DNA from: Zymoseptoria tritici IPO323
Taxonomy: Eukaryota > Ascomycota > Dothideomycetes > Mycosphaerellales > Mycosphaerellaceae
Length of the DNA stretch: 64,000 nt
Direction: 5' to 3'
Assembly (NCBI RefSeq): GCF_000219625.1
Contig: NC_018214.1
Location: 1,984,001 to 2,048,000, forward strand
Shown: piece after piece, positions 10,901 to 22,893 of the stretch
Layout: each line of letters opens with the position of its first letter
Numbering within the stretch: position 1 is the first letter of the stretch
Position numbers and translations under genes: made by a program
Notes under the pieces: generated by a model
The model's input: the letters and a program-made list of their open reading frames with translations, nothing else
The model's database searches: none
What the model was told of the DNA's origin: nothing

Positions 10901-12359
10901 TAAGCTGTTAATATACTATACCTTCTACAAAGGACGTCTTAACGGCCGATGCTCTAACAACTACCTTGCTAGTTACTCGGTTAAGCCGGTGCTTGTTATA
11001 TAGATAATTAAGTAATAAGCTATTACTATTATAATAGTATAGTAACACCTGCTCGTAGCTAGACTTCTTATACTAATAATAGTAGAAGTACCTCCTCGAG
11101 TCCTTAGAGCTTATTAACGCCTTACTAGCCTTCTAGATAGATAATATTAGCTTGCAGCTCTTGCTAGTCTTAACGAGGGCTAAGTATCGAGTGTATTTAA
11201 CACTATTAATAAGGAAGGTGTCCTTCTTAAGCTCTATATTAAAGCGAGACGGCCGAACAGACTGCACCTTCACGCGGTGGCCGTCGTAAGTACCTTCCTC
11301 GGAAGGGAAACTAAGACAGTCTAGAAGAAACCTCCTCGAAAACCTCTCGAAATCCGCCCGAAATCCTTCTCGAAATCCGCCTCGAAATACAAGCTATAAC
11401 AGAACAACGGCACGATTCGAACGAACAGCCCTCTACGTTACGAACGAGAAGAAGTAGTCCACTCTATCCTATACGCGCACCTCCTCGAAATCCGAATCGA
11501 AATCGCATATCCCTTCTCTAGTAGAGACGTCGTTGCCCTCGAAAGGAAGTATATATACACTTTAAAGAGCTAGAACTCGGTAGAATCTATAACTCTGCGA
11601 TTAACCTACGTAGCTATATACGTTTGGAAGCGGCATACAGTTCTATAAAGGCATATTAAGGACAAGAGAAGACAGCGAGTTAGACAGCTGCTTTTGCACT
11701 ACTTTTGCACTACATTTCGAATTTGTAGCGTACGTACGAAGCGGAAGGATCCGCTAAAAATTCTGCAAAAAGCTTAGCGCGAAAATTCTGTAGCCCCGGC
11801 TGTAGACAACGACACTCGTTTAATTTCCTTTGTCTTGCGCTGTTTTAAAGTCCTTCGGCAGATTCTGCTTATAGGTCCTGCCTTAGGCACGGGGTTTCCC
11901 CTAAGGTTAAAGAATACCGAAAGAATTTAATTGTAAATAGATCTACTGCCTTGCTTATAAGGCCGTCCTACATAGTCGTAGACTCCGAAAGGACGTAAAT
12001 GGAACAAACAAACAAACAAACAAACAATATATTAAAGCGAGGGTTTAATAAACAGAGCGTAATCTTGTTAGTTACTAGCTTAGCTCTAAATAGTAAGAAT
12101 ATAGCAATAGATAGAACAATAGTGTTATTAGATAACTAGATAACTATACTATTGTAGACTCGATATAGAGATTGCAGAGTCTGCTATTATATAGTGTAAT
12201 AATACCCCTATAGCCCTATACTATAGTATCTTAATAGTAGTAGTATAGCATAAACAACACTACTAATGCTAGCTAACAACAGTAAGAGCTATGCTATTTA
12301 TGCTAATAAGATGCTAATGCTAGCTATACTAATAGCGTGCTAGGCTAACAAGCTTACTA
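7987..12359 (-). mobile_element. hAT copy 1 (carries a 779-bp insertion)
   Basis: Leftmost copy, 4,373 bp, of which 793 bp are the insertion at 11249-12027 and its duplicated target. The transposase region matching copies 2 and 3 lies at about 10383-10565 on the minus strand, but differs from them by several transitions that add further replacements. Confidence 0.82.
11235..12041 (+). mobile_element. 779-bp retroposon-like insertion with 14-bp target duplication and CAAA-type tail
   Basis: The 14-mer TATATTAAAGCGAG occurs at 11235-11248 and again at 12028-12041; hAT copies 2 and 3 have it once (with RIP changes in copy 2). The inserted 11249-12027 ends in a run of CAAA units (about 12003-12027). 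A 3' simple-repeat tail plus a long target duplication points to target-primed reverse transcription, so this is a SINE or a truncated LINE. It keeps many CpA and TpG pairs, unlike the flanks. Internal short repeats of TCGAAATCCG occur around 11,360-11,510. A GATTCGAAC at about 11,414 resembles a Pol III B box on the opposite strand, which does not agree with the tail orientation, so tRNA origin is unproven. No coding capacity seen. Confidence 0.75.
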
Positions 12360-12372
12360 TATATTCGAAGTG
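12360..12372. repeat. 13-bp spacer between hAT copies 1 and 2
   Basis: TATATTCGAAGTG, the RIP-altered form of the left flank 13-mer. Confidence 0.8.
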
Positions 12373-12774
12373 TAGTAAGTTAAAGGTAAGCAACCTCGAA
12401 AGAGGTATAGAACGGGAATGTAGGAAGCTAAACTTTATTTAGAAGCTCGGGTAAATATAAGTAAAATTATCTCGAAGTTATATAAAAGTAAAGGCTAGTA
12501 CTACTTCGCCCTATCGTTAACTAGCGAAAGAACCTACCGCGGTCTTATAAATCTATACTTATTTATGTAGTTAAAAGAAATTAGGAGGTATGCTTCTATG
12601 TACTTTACTACTTACTAGAAGTCGGTAGCTTATACTTAGAAGGCAAAATACTAATAATGTACTAGCGTACGTAAGCTATAATAACTCTATGTCCTTCTAA
12701 GGTCTTAAGCTCTATTAGGTGCTAATTCTAATCCGGTGCTATCTAGTGCGATTATTACGCCTTCTTTAAGTAAC

Positions 12775-12989
12775 TGTCACATCTGCCTCCGCCGAATACC
12801 GATAATCGGCATCTGATCCCCTGCCTTAGCGGCATATGCACCCCTACTAGGGCCTTTTGAGCTCGTTTAAGCCAGATTGCGCCTGTAGTATAAGGATATG
12901 TAGAATCTCCTCCTTCCGAGAGAGTATCGAATCGAGTCTGTTCTAAAGTAATTTATACTGCTACTCTATTCTTAACTGCACCTTTTATA
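12775..12989 (+). repeat. 5' LTR of the gypsy element
   Basis: 215 bp, starting TGTCACATCTGCC and ending TTTTATA (TTTTACA in the 3' LTR). It differs from the 3' LTR mainly by C/T and G/A transitions of the RIP type. Confidence 0.9.
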
Positions 12990-15900
12990 TACGATTCGAT
13001 CTACCCTATAGCACGACGAATTACTTCCGAGATAGCTTCGTCTCGTCCCGGCCTATTAGGGAGTAAGAGCATCCGTCGCTGTGCGAACGAACCCGCTAAC
13101 GACCCGGAGACTATAGAAACCTCTACTTAGACTACTATTAGCAACGACGAAGACGCCGAAGGCGGGCCTAAAAACCTGGAAGAACCTATCGGGCACTAGG
13201 ATGCCGCTAACAGGGGCGAAGAAGAACTGGAGAACCCTCTATAGGAAGAAGACACTCTACCTAAGGAAGAAGAAGACGACATTAATAAACAAATCCGTAA
13301 GGAAGAGGCCGCTACTGCTAAATAGGAGCGCCTCCTCTAGCTTAGCCTTCTCTAGGCACGTAATAAGGCTATAAGGGACCGTATCGCCTAGGTATAGAAC
13401 GGATCTATCCCTACTGTCCTACCCGATGCCCTTGTTCGGCTATCTATCCCTAAGAACGCGCTCCTAAAGGCCCGGAATCCCTACATCTTCGAGGGAAAGA
13501 ACCGCGCCGACTAGGAATAGTAGTAGGAAGACATTAACCAAGCAATTAACTAGGCTAGCATAGCTACCGACGAAGAAAAGATAGAATTCGCTAAAGAATA
13601 GATAGCGAGACCCTAAAAGCAGTACTAGAAGCGCTACCTTCTCGACAAGGCATCTATTTAGCTAATATAGAGCAATATGTAGCTCGTAATGCTAGATTCT
13701 ATAAGTATAAAAGACAAACGCACCTAAAGAGCTATAGACAACATTAAAGAGGCTAAATAGGGCAATAGGACCCTAACTGGGCTAATAAACTACCTAAAAG
13801 AATAGTAGGATAAGATTAGTTATACCGACATTCCTAAGATAATCTATAAATTTAAGGGAGCTCTTACCCCGGCAGTTAGAAATAGGCTCGAATAGGGCTA
13901 AGTTACCCTTACGACCCTCGTAGATATAGAGGAACGAGCTAATATATTATACTAACAGATATAGGAATTTAACAAAAAGCGCTTAGCAAAGACTTCCGTC
14001 GACGAGACTAACGGAAGGCGCCTAAACAAAAATAATAAGCCCCCGAGTAGGCCGAGAAGGGCTAAAACCCCCCTAAAGGCGGCTAATAAGGAGAAGTCGG
14101 CTACCGCCTACTAGACATATAGTAAAGAGGGCTACCGGCGCTAGGAATGCCCTAACAAGGACTAGTCGGGAAAAGGGAGAGCCTATAGTAGATCTCCTCT
14201 AACCGCTGCGGGTTAAGTCTAGTACTTAGAGGCCTAAAGAAAGGCTGCCGAGCTAGGAGGAATTCCCTAAACTATAGGGGAAGGGCTAATACGCCTTAAA
14301 GTAGAAATGTAGGGTCCTAATAGGACTAAGATACTCCGAGCACTACTCGATTGCGGAGCGCAAAGCAACTTTATAGACAATATAGTAGCTAAAGAGCTAG
14401 GCCTAAGCCCCGAGTTAGGGCAAACGGCCTAATATATAGCACTAAACGGCTAGAGGATAGCTATTTAGGGAGAATGCCGCGTCCCGTTTAAAGTAACGGA
14501 CACTTAAGGACATATAAGAGGATATATAGAAACCTTCGTAGTCGGAAGAATCTATAGGTTCTAACTAGTCCTTAGCATGCCCTAGCTAGAATAATAGAAC
14601 CCGAGGGTAAACTTTATCCGCAAAAGCGTTACCTAGAAGGGGACGAAAGGCAGATAATAGAGGCCGGTTAGGCTCGTCTTACCTAAAGAGTTCTAGAAGG
14701 ACGCCTCCGGCATCCCTTCGGGGCGCGTTTAGGCCTTTGCCGCTTAACGTACAGACGACGCGCCAAAAGAACCGGAACTTCTAAGCGAATTCTCGGATTT
14801 CGCGGACGTTTTCGTAGAAGGAAACGAGTCCCTTCTCCCCGAGACAGGGCCGAATAAGCTTAGTATCGACCTCGAAGAAGGCAAGGAGGCCCTATACGGC
14901 CTATTATATAACCTCTCTATAATAGAACTAGAGACTCTACGCAACTACCTCGCCGACAGCCTAGAGAAGGGGTAGATCCGCCCCTTAACCTCCCTAGCGG
15001 GGGCAGGTATCCTCTTTATAAAGAAAAAGGACAGTAGCCTACGTCTGTGCGTCGACTATAGGGCCCTTAATGCCGTTACTATTAAGAATAGACACGCCCT
15101 GCCCCTCGTCTAGGAATCTCTAGACTAGTTAGCGCTAGCAAAGTTCTTTATAAAGCTAGATATACGAGACGCGTACTATCGCATCCGAATTAAGGAGAGC
15201 GACTAGTAGAAAACTGCCTTTCGGACGAGGTATAGCTACTTTAAGTACACTATAGTCCCGTTTAGGCTAACTAACGCCCTAGTAGTGTTCTAAGGATATA
15301 TAAACTACGCCCTCCGGGGCCTGCTAGACTACTATGTTATAGTATACCTCGACGATATCTTAATATACTTACAAGACGCCGAAAGCTATAAGAAACACGT
15401 TAGGATAGTCCTTAAAAGACTTAGAAGACACCGACTCTTTGCTAAACTATTAAAGTGCGAGTTCTTTAAGCGGCAAGTCGGCTACCTTAGGTTCGTAGTA
15501 ACCCTAAAAGGGGTCGAAATAGAGGCAGAAAGGATCTAAGCTATCGCTAACTAGCCCCTTCCGGCCTTAGTTAGGGATATTCGCATCTTTATCGGATTTG
15601 CAAACTACTACTGCTAGTTTATTAAGGGATTCTCCCGTATAGCTAGCCTACTAAACTACTTAACAGAGAGAGGCCTAAATAGTGCTAAAGGTAGACACCG
15701 ACAGAGAAAGGAGGAATTAGTTCCCCTTAAACTCCTACCTAATATAGTGCAAGCATTCTAGCAGTTAAAGACTAGGTTCGTTAAAGCGCCTATCTTACAG
15801 CATTTCGACCTAAAACTGCCTATCCGCGTCGTAACAGATGCCTCTAGGTTCGCCGTCGGGGTAGTACTGTCCTAACCGCATAAAACGGAGGGCAAAATGC

Positions 15901-17474
15901 ACTAGTACCTAGTAGCCTTCTTCTCTAGTAAGATAAACGCGGCCGAAAGGAACTATAACACACACGATTAAGAGCTTCTTGCTATAGTCGAGGCCTTTAA
16001 ACACTAGAGATACTACGTTAAGGGCGCTTCGCACTAAATTAAGGTCTTAACAGACTACTACAACCTAAAATAGTTTATAATAACTAAGCAACTAAGCCGA
16101 AGATAGGCAAGATAGGCAGAGTAGCTGTTAAACGTCGACTTCCGTATAACGTACAACCCGGGGTCGCTTAATGCCGCCGCGGACGGAGTAAGCAGACGCC
16201 TAGACTTAGAAGATAGGGACTACTCGGGACAGTAGATTAACAAAAGCGACAATGCTCCTGTATTAGACACCCTTCGGTACTAACTAGGTCTGTCTAAGGG
16301 AATAACGGCCGAATCTAGCCCCGTTCGGTCTATAATAGTAGTTATAACCTACTATCTGCAGCTCGCTAGGACCTACTATAGCAAAACGTATATAATAGCG
16401 AGTACTCTAATAGAAGAATTATCAGACTCCCCGCTAATTAATATAATACGCGAAAGCCTAAAACATAACCCTATAGCATTAATAGTCGAACTAGCTATAA
16501 ATAACCCGGATCCGCCGGAATAGACCTAAAGGTAGGCTATATAAGGCGAATTCCTCTTCTACGAACGGAAACTGTATATACCTGCGGGCCTAGTACGCCT
16601 AGTAGCTCTCTGCTAGTGCTATAACGATCCCCTAGCCGGCTACTTTAGTTTTAAACAGACTCTAGAGCTGTTGCAACGGTCGTTCTACTAGCTAGACATA
16701 AGAAAATACGTTAAGGACTACGTAAACAGCTGCTAGACATGCGATAGGGCGAAGCTACAGCGATATAGCCTATATAGAGAACTCTATGCGGAAGCTCTAC
16801 TAAACAGGCCCTAGGAGGACCTAATATTAGATTTTATTACCGATCTGCCCCTAAGTACGTTTATAAGGCATATATACGACTTAATCCTCGTCGTTATAGA
16901 CAGGTAGTCTAAAATAGCCTACTACATTCCTATATAGAAGGACATTAACGCCGAAACCCTCGCAGAGGTCTTCCTAAGAGAAATCTTCCGCCTTTACGGA
17001 ACTCCTAAGTTAATTACGTCTAACAGAGGACTAATCCTTATATCTAAGTTCTGGAGCACGCTTTGCTACTACCTTAGGGTCCGAAGGGGCCTAAGTACCG
17101 CATATTACCCCTAAACGGACAGTTAGACGGAACATTAGAACCAAACGCTAGAGCAATACCTACGAGTGTACTATAACTACGAATAGGACGACTAGGCATA
17201 AATGCTGTCGGTAGCCGAATTCTCTTATAACGATAGCGTTTATGCGACAATAGGGGTAACACTATTCTAAGTATATAACGTTCGCGATCTAATTGCTGCT
17301 AGATAGCCCGACCTACCTTAATTAGAGGGCAAAGCTCCTAGTGCGGCGGAAATAGTGTATAGAGTAATCGGCCTGTAGAAAACGCTATATAAAAGACTAG
17401 CTGCGTTACAGGAGAGACACGTACGATACTATAATGCTCGCAAAACTGCGAAAACATATAAGGTTAGCAACCGT

Positions 17475-17678
17475 ATGTACCTCTCTACTCGATATTTAAA
17501 GTCTATCCGGCTATTAGAAAAGCTCGATTACAAGTATGTCGGCCTATATAGGATTAAGCGAGTCGTAAACGACGTCGCGTATACGCTAGAACTGCCGGAA
17601 ATGATAAATATCTATCCTACATTCTATATCTCCCTGCTAGAGGAGGAAAAACCTGCTAAAATTACCGAACGGGCCTAG
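17475..17678 (+). pseudogene. Integrase C-terminal fragment of the gypsy polyprotein
   Basis: This is the longest surviving open stretch of the polyprotein (67 codons). It contains VYLSTRYLKS ... GLYRIKRVVNDVAYTLELP ... YPTFYISLLE, the classic integrase C-terminal (GPY/F-type) module of chromoviruses, directly upstream of the chromodomain relic. Confidence 0.85.
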
Positions 17679-18249
17679 AATAGCCTAAAGGAGATCCGAT
17701 TAGAGGAACCTAACGTTTACGTAGTAGACAAGATCCTAAAGCGTAAAAAACAACACGGTAGATAGATATATAGGATCGCGTAGAAGGGCTAGCCCGCGTC
17801 TGAAAACACTTAGGAACCTGCGACTTATATTAGCCCTACTACGATAAGAGCATTTAATAGAAGCACGGGAGGTACTAAGGGCAGTAGACTAGTACGATAG
17901 ATATACAAACGCGTTATTAGTTACTATTAAGGCCCAAAAGACACTAGTTAACACTATACAGACTCCTTAGTCCGGTTCCTAGTTACCTAAAAATTTTCTC
18001 TACCTTAGAAGAATTTTAATCTAATAAAATCCTAGGGGGGGAAATTAGGGGCTAAACGGGCCCCTAAGGACGACATTATTACACAACGAGAGACAATTAA
18101 GTATAGTAAAGTCATTTTAATTCTATCTAATCTATAAGTCGCTAAGTCGTAGCAAAAAGAAACAACCCGGGCGTTACCGCGCCTATTAGTCCTAAAACGA
18201 GCCTAAAAGAGGCTAAAAGAGATAAAAGAAACACAAAAAAGCGCTTACA

Positions 18250-18841
18250 TACTTATTCCTTAGGCTTAAGGTCCCTAGAGAGGTCGTACTCGGTCGGACA
18301 GAGCACTCCCTCTATAACGGAGGCCTTCGAGCCCTTCTTAGCGCCTATACGGGTATAGACGGTATCTAGAGCGGCTAAAAGGGCCCGAACGCGACGCCTT
18401 AGGCGGTCCTCGATAGATCCTTAGGCTAGAATAAGTCGCTTGCGGGGGGTGTTAGGCACGTCTTTACCCTGTTAGGGTTAGTAGGGCACTTTTAGGCAAG
18501 AAAGGACCTAAATACTTATAAGCTCCCTCTTTCGCTTTATAGCCTCCTTAGCGAGCAACTTCTCGCACTTTCCGAACATAAGCGGTCCCTTCTAGTCGAA
18601 TTTAGCCTTACCTTAGTATAGATAGAGGCTGTTAACACCGGTGAAGGAGTTAAAGCGCCTAAAAGGGGGTTAATAGAGCTAAACAGACCCGAACTAACTA
18701 CACATACCCCTAAATGCGCATGTAGACCGCCTTGTAGGCCGCATAAGCCGCCGCAGCTATCGCTCCGGTACTATCGGCGGCAATAGCGGCCCTGCGGAGC
18801 TTATTAGCCCTCGTAATATCGCCTTTAACTAGTTCCGGCAT
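18250..18841 (-). pseudogene. Antisense reading-frame relic in the 3' region of the gypsy element
   Basis: Between the chromodomain and the 3' LTR there is about 1.6 kb that chromovirus pol does not need. On the minus strand an ATG at 18841 opens 43 codons (MPELVKGDITRANKLRRAAI...) before the first TAG, and the frame then continues to about 18,250 with stops that could all be former Trp/Gln codons. The product is not recognised. Confidence 0.35.
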
Positions 18842-19482
18842 CTTTTAACTACATTAGCCCCTAAAAGCCCCCTTTTAAACCCGTACATACCTAGAAACAA
18901 TCGCGGTTGGAGCAATTGTAACACTTTAGGTAATATTCGTCCTTATTATTAGCTGCCTACTTGTCTAGCGATTCGCGCGCAAAGAGGCAGAACTAGGCCA
19001 AATCGGCCTTATTTAAGGGCTTGTTAAGGCAGTTAACGCACGGATTGCCCTTAAAGATGCCGTTAGCGGCGAATTGCTTACGTTAGGTCGCAATAGAGGC
19101 GGGTTACGTTATAATAGGCTCGTTCGGTCGCGGATAGGGTCGTTTAGTAAAAATAGCGGTTTTTCGATAAAAGTCGAGGTCGTCTAGTAGAAAATAGGGC
19201 TAGAAGGGAACTAAACGCTACGTTAGCACTATATAGGCTACAAATGCCCCTTAGGGGGGCACTTTTAGACCTATTTGGCTATCGGATAGGGTTAAGTTAT
19301 ACTTACTAAGTCTGTACAAGGTTGTTAAAGAAGAGAAGAACTCGAGGGATCCGAGCCTAGGTTTTAAAGCCGCAGTAGACCCCGATTAAGGCCTTAGGCT
19401 ATTAAACTTAGCAAACACTAAAAAGAATTTACTCGAGGTAAAACCGTTTAGAGCGCGACGCTCTGCGCAAGGAGGGGGGCTA

Positions 19483-19697
19483 TGTTATATCTACCTCTGC
19501 CGAATACCGACAATCGGCATCTAATCCCCTGCCTTAGTAGCATATACACCCCTACTAGGGCCTTTTAAGCTCGTTTAAGCCAGATTGCGCCTGTAGTATA
19601 AGGATACGTAGAATCTCCTCCTTCCGAGAGAGTATCGAATCGAGTCTGTTCTAAAGTAATTCATACTGCTACTCTATTCTTAACTGCACCTTTTACA
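19483..19697 (+). repeat. 3' LTR of the gypsy element
   Basis: 215 bp from TGTTATATCTACC to TTTTACA, preceded by a polypurine tract and followed by the GTAAC target duplication. Confidence 0.9.
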
Positions 19698-22600
19698 GTA
19701 ACTCGCTTAGCGTAATCTGCCGCTTTAAGTAATCTTATAATCTACTCGATACTTAAGCATATGTCGGGGATACTACTCTATAGTATAAGCGTAACGTCGA
19801 CCGTAAACTCCCCGTTATCGCGTATAGCACTTGCTACGCTTCCTCTTAGGTTATCCCCTAGAGTCCGGTTCCTAACGATACTATTAACGAGGAGTTCGCG
19901 GGCTAAACTAGTAGCTTGTAGGTAGTAAGCTTGTTAGCCTAGCATAGTATAGCATAACCCCCCTTGCTAGTACGAGCTATTAGTATAGACTAGCATGCTA
20001 ATAGTATACTAGTCCGAATAAGGCATACTAGCTATTACTAGAAGGTGTTATTTATAGTAGTAGTATTATTTATAGTAGTAAGGCTAGTAGATAAATTAAG
20101 TAGCTATAGGCTCTATAAATATACTATTAATTGCTCTACTATAAATTAGCCTCTATAGCCGTTAAGAACGACTGCTAGAAGGACTATTCCTATATTATGT
20201 TATTAGTAAGGTAAGAAGCAATAACGTCCTCGTCGTCGAATACTAGTGTTAGTACTCTACTAGTCGTAGATAGCTTTAGTAGTAGGCTATAGACACTACG
20301 TAGGAACGCACAAGCCTTAATAATATCGCCGCCGAGCTATAAATGTCTATAAGTAATTATGTCCCTACCGCTACTAAATAAACGCTTAGGGTTGTTACTT
20401 ATTAAAGGGATTAAGAGGTAGTCGAATACTATTCGCGAGAGGTTTAGCTATTACTTCCGGCGTTAATGCTAGTATTATAAGTAATTAAAGGCTAGCAATA
20501 CCTTATTATAGACATTACTAATGTATTAAGGGTCTAGTAATAGATTAGAGCTAAGGTATTTAGCTATCTTATTAATAACACTATTATTAGATCTATAAGA
20601 AGTCTTAAGCCTCTTATAGTTACGTAGAAGGTTATAAACAGACTCTTTAGCGGCCGGAGCAGATGCTCGTAGAGCAGCTAAAGAAGATGTAGCTATGCCC
20701 TTATATTTACTCTAAATCTCTATTACTTATATATAAATAGTATTAGACTATCTAGCTTAAGACGGCTAAGTCTAATAGCTATTAAACTATTGCTTCTTAT
20801 AGAGTAGATTAAGGTAGACAGCGGCGTAGAGGATAGGCGTATTATCGCACTTAGTATAGTACTTCTTAGCCTTCTTCTACGAGTAATCGTAGTATTCCGA
20901 GATGTATTTAAATATCGGATCCGTAGCTACGTCCTTAGCGAATTAGACTTTAAATTAGTTAATAGTATCGAGGATAAAGCTAATAGTTAGATACTAGTTA
21001 AAGAGATACTACTAATTGCCCTAAGAGTCTATAGTGCCGACCTTAAAGGTAGCTAGAGCATTATAGATCTTATCGAGTTATGTCTAGTATTACGCCTTTA
21101 GCCGGTTTATTATTAATACACTCTCTTACTTATATTCCTTTAGCTAGCCCTTTACAAACTTCTTAAGCCTCTCTTTTAGCTCTAATACTCTTCTAATTAT
21201 GTAGTAGGTAGAGTTCTATCGCGTGTCGTTATCCTAGATAAGCTAAGAAGGTAGTTAGTAAGATGTTAAAGAAGGTATAAGAAATAAGAAATAAGGTCGA
21301 AGATTAAGAGGTTATAGGAGCGTAGTAGCGGAAAGTCCCTTACGCGGGCTGCGTATAGGGACTAATTATAAATTCGGAAATTAGCTAGTATAGACCTACT
21401 TTAAAACTTACCTTTAGCTTGTCGAATTGCGCTAAAACTCTACTAACAACTACTATTACGAATCGCTCTAGCCTCTATAGTAAGCCTCGAATAAACCTTA
21501 TATTATTATATAGTATACTAACCGCGCCTCTGTTAGTCTAGAATAACTCTACTACGTCTACCGCGCCCTTTTAGACCTTCGCTTCTAGCGTAGCTAACGC
21601 CTTACTAGCTCCCTTGCCGAGTAATAACGTACGCGTATAGAGATTTGTAATATAGCCGAGATAGCGTAGTCTACGTAATGCCCTCTTTGCTACTAACTAG
21701 TTAGGGTGTAGCTCCTTTAGAATAAGGTCGACGAGGGCGTCGTTAGTACCGATGTTATCGTATATAAAGTATCCGAGTCGTCCCTTCTTATCTAAGCTAT
21801 ATTCCTTAATAACCTCTATTAGAGCGGCCGCCTCGTTAAGAGCTAACTTCGCACTATAGGTCCTTCTAAACGCTAACAATCGCTACTACTATACGCCTCT
21901 ACTATCGATAAAGTAAGCGAATACGCTAAGGATCGAGTAGTTGTTTAGCGACGTCTAGCTATTAAAGGATAGGTAAACACTACTAACTACGCTTCTTAGC
22001 TCGCTCTAAACTAACTACTTCTCGATCTCGTATGCCTCTATAATCTACCGCCGAATCGTCGATGCCGCTCGAGGTAATAGTCTACCTATTAAAGAGCTAA
22101 GGAACTTAATAAGGTCGCGGAAGTACTTATTCTCGACTATCCTAAAGGCAATATAGTAGTATACTATCTAGCGCACGAGGAGGTCCTTAAATTTAGTAAG
22201 GGTATACTACTTAGTAAGCTATTAATATACTATACCTTCTACAAAGGACGTCTTAACAGCTAATGCTCTAATAACTGCCTCGCTAGTTACTTAGTTAAGC
22301 TAGTGCTTATTATATAGATAATTAAGTAATAAGCTGTTACTATTATAATAGTATAGTAATACCTACTCGTAGCTAGACTTCTTATACTAGTAATAGTAGA
22401 AGTACCTCCTCGAGTCCTTAAAGCTTATTAACGCCTTACTAGCCTTCTAGATAGATAATATTAGCTTACGGCTCTTACTAGTCTTAATAAGGGCTAAGTA
22501 TCGAGTGTATTTAACACTATTAATAAGGAAGGTGTCCTTCTTAAGCTCTATATTAAAGCAAGGGTTTAATAAACAGAGCGTAATCTTATCGGTTACTAGC

Positions 22601-22880
22601 TTAGCTCTAAATAGCAAGAACATAGTAATAGATAGAACAATAATGTTGTTAGATAACTAGATAACTATACTATTATAGACTCGATATAGAGGTTATAGAG
22701 TCTACTATTATATAGTATAATAACACCCCTACAGCCCTATACTATAGTATCTTAATAGCAGTAGTATAGTATAAATAACACTACTAATACTAGCTAATAA
22801 CACTAAGAGCTATACTATTTATGCTAACAAGATGCTAATGCTAGCTATACTAATAGCGTGCTAGGCTAATAAGCTTACTA

Positions 22881-22893
22881 CGTATTCGAAGTG
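22881..22893. repeat. 13-bp spacer between hAT copies 2 and 3
   Basis: CGTATTCGAAGTG, one transition away from the 13-mer to the left of the array. Confidence 0.82.

Larger units (their letters stand above)
12775..19697 (+). mobile_element. Ty3/gypsy LTR retrotransposon (chromovirus), RIP-inactivated
   Basis: Complete 6,923-bp element with 215-bp LTRs (TG ... CA), a G-rich polypurine tract (AAGGAGGGGGG) two bases before the 3' LTR, and the target duplication GTAAC (12770-12774, 19698-19702). Reading through RIP stops, the plus strand gives in order: Gag with a zinc knuckle (about 14109-14159), retropepsin (LLDCGAQSNFI, about 14,341-14,375), reverse transcriptase (YLDD at 15345-15356), RNase H (TDAS near 15,835), integrase zinc finger (about 16,600-16,760) and core (DFITDLP near 16,835), then an integrase C-terminal part open at 17475-17678, and a chromodomain relic (PASENT*EPA, about 17,695-17,850). 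Every domain is broken by TAG/TAA, mostly former Trp and Gln codons. Confidence 0.92.
12373..22880 (-). mobile_element. hAT copy 2, interrupted by a gypsy retrotransposon
   Basis: Its own sequence is 12373-12774 plus 19698-22880, 3,585 bp including the 5-bp target duplication of the gypsy element. The longest transposase frame is at 21697-21879 on the minus strand and is identical to that of copy 3. Confidence 0.82.

Noticed and set aside
11405..11425. tRNA-like B box in the 779-bp insertion as proof of a tRNA-derived SINE
   Set aside because: Its orientation is opposite to the 3' tail and no matching A box was found, so it is only mentioned.
12373..22880. Head-to-tail units as a Helitron
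   Set aside because: Ends match hAT-type CAGTG termini and the relic encodes an hAT transposase, with no Rep/helicase motif.
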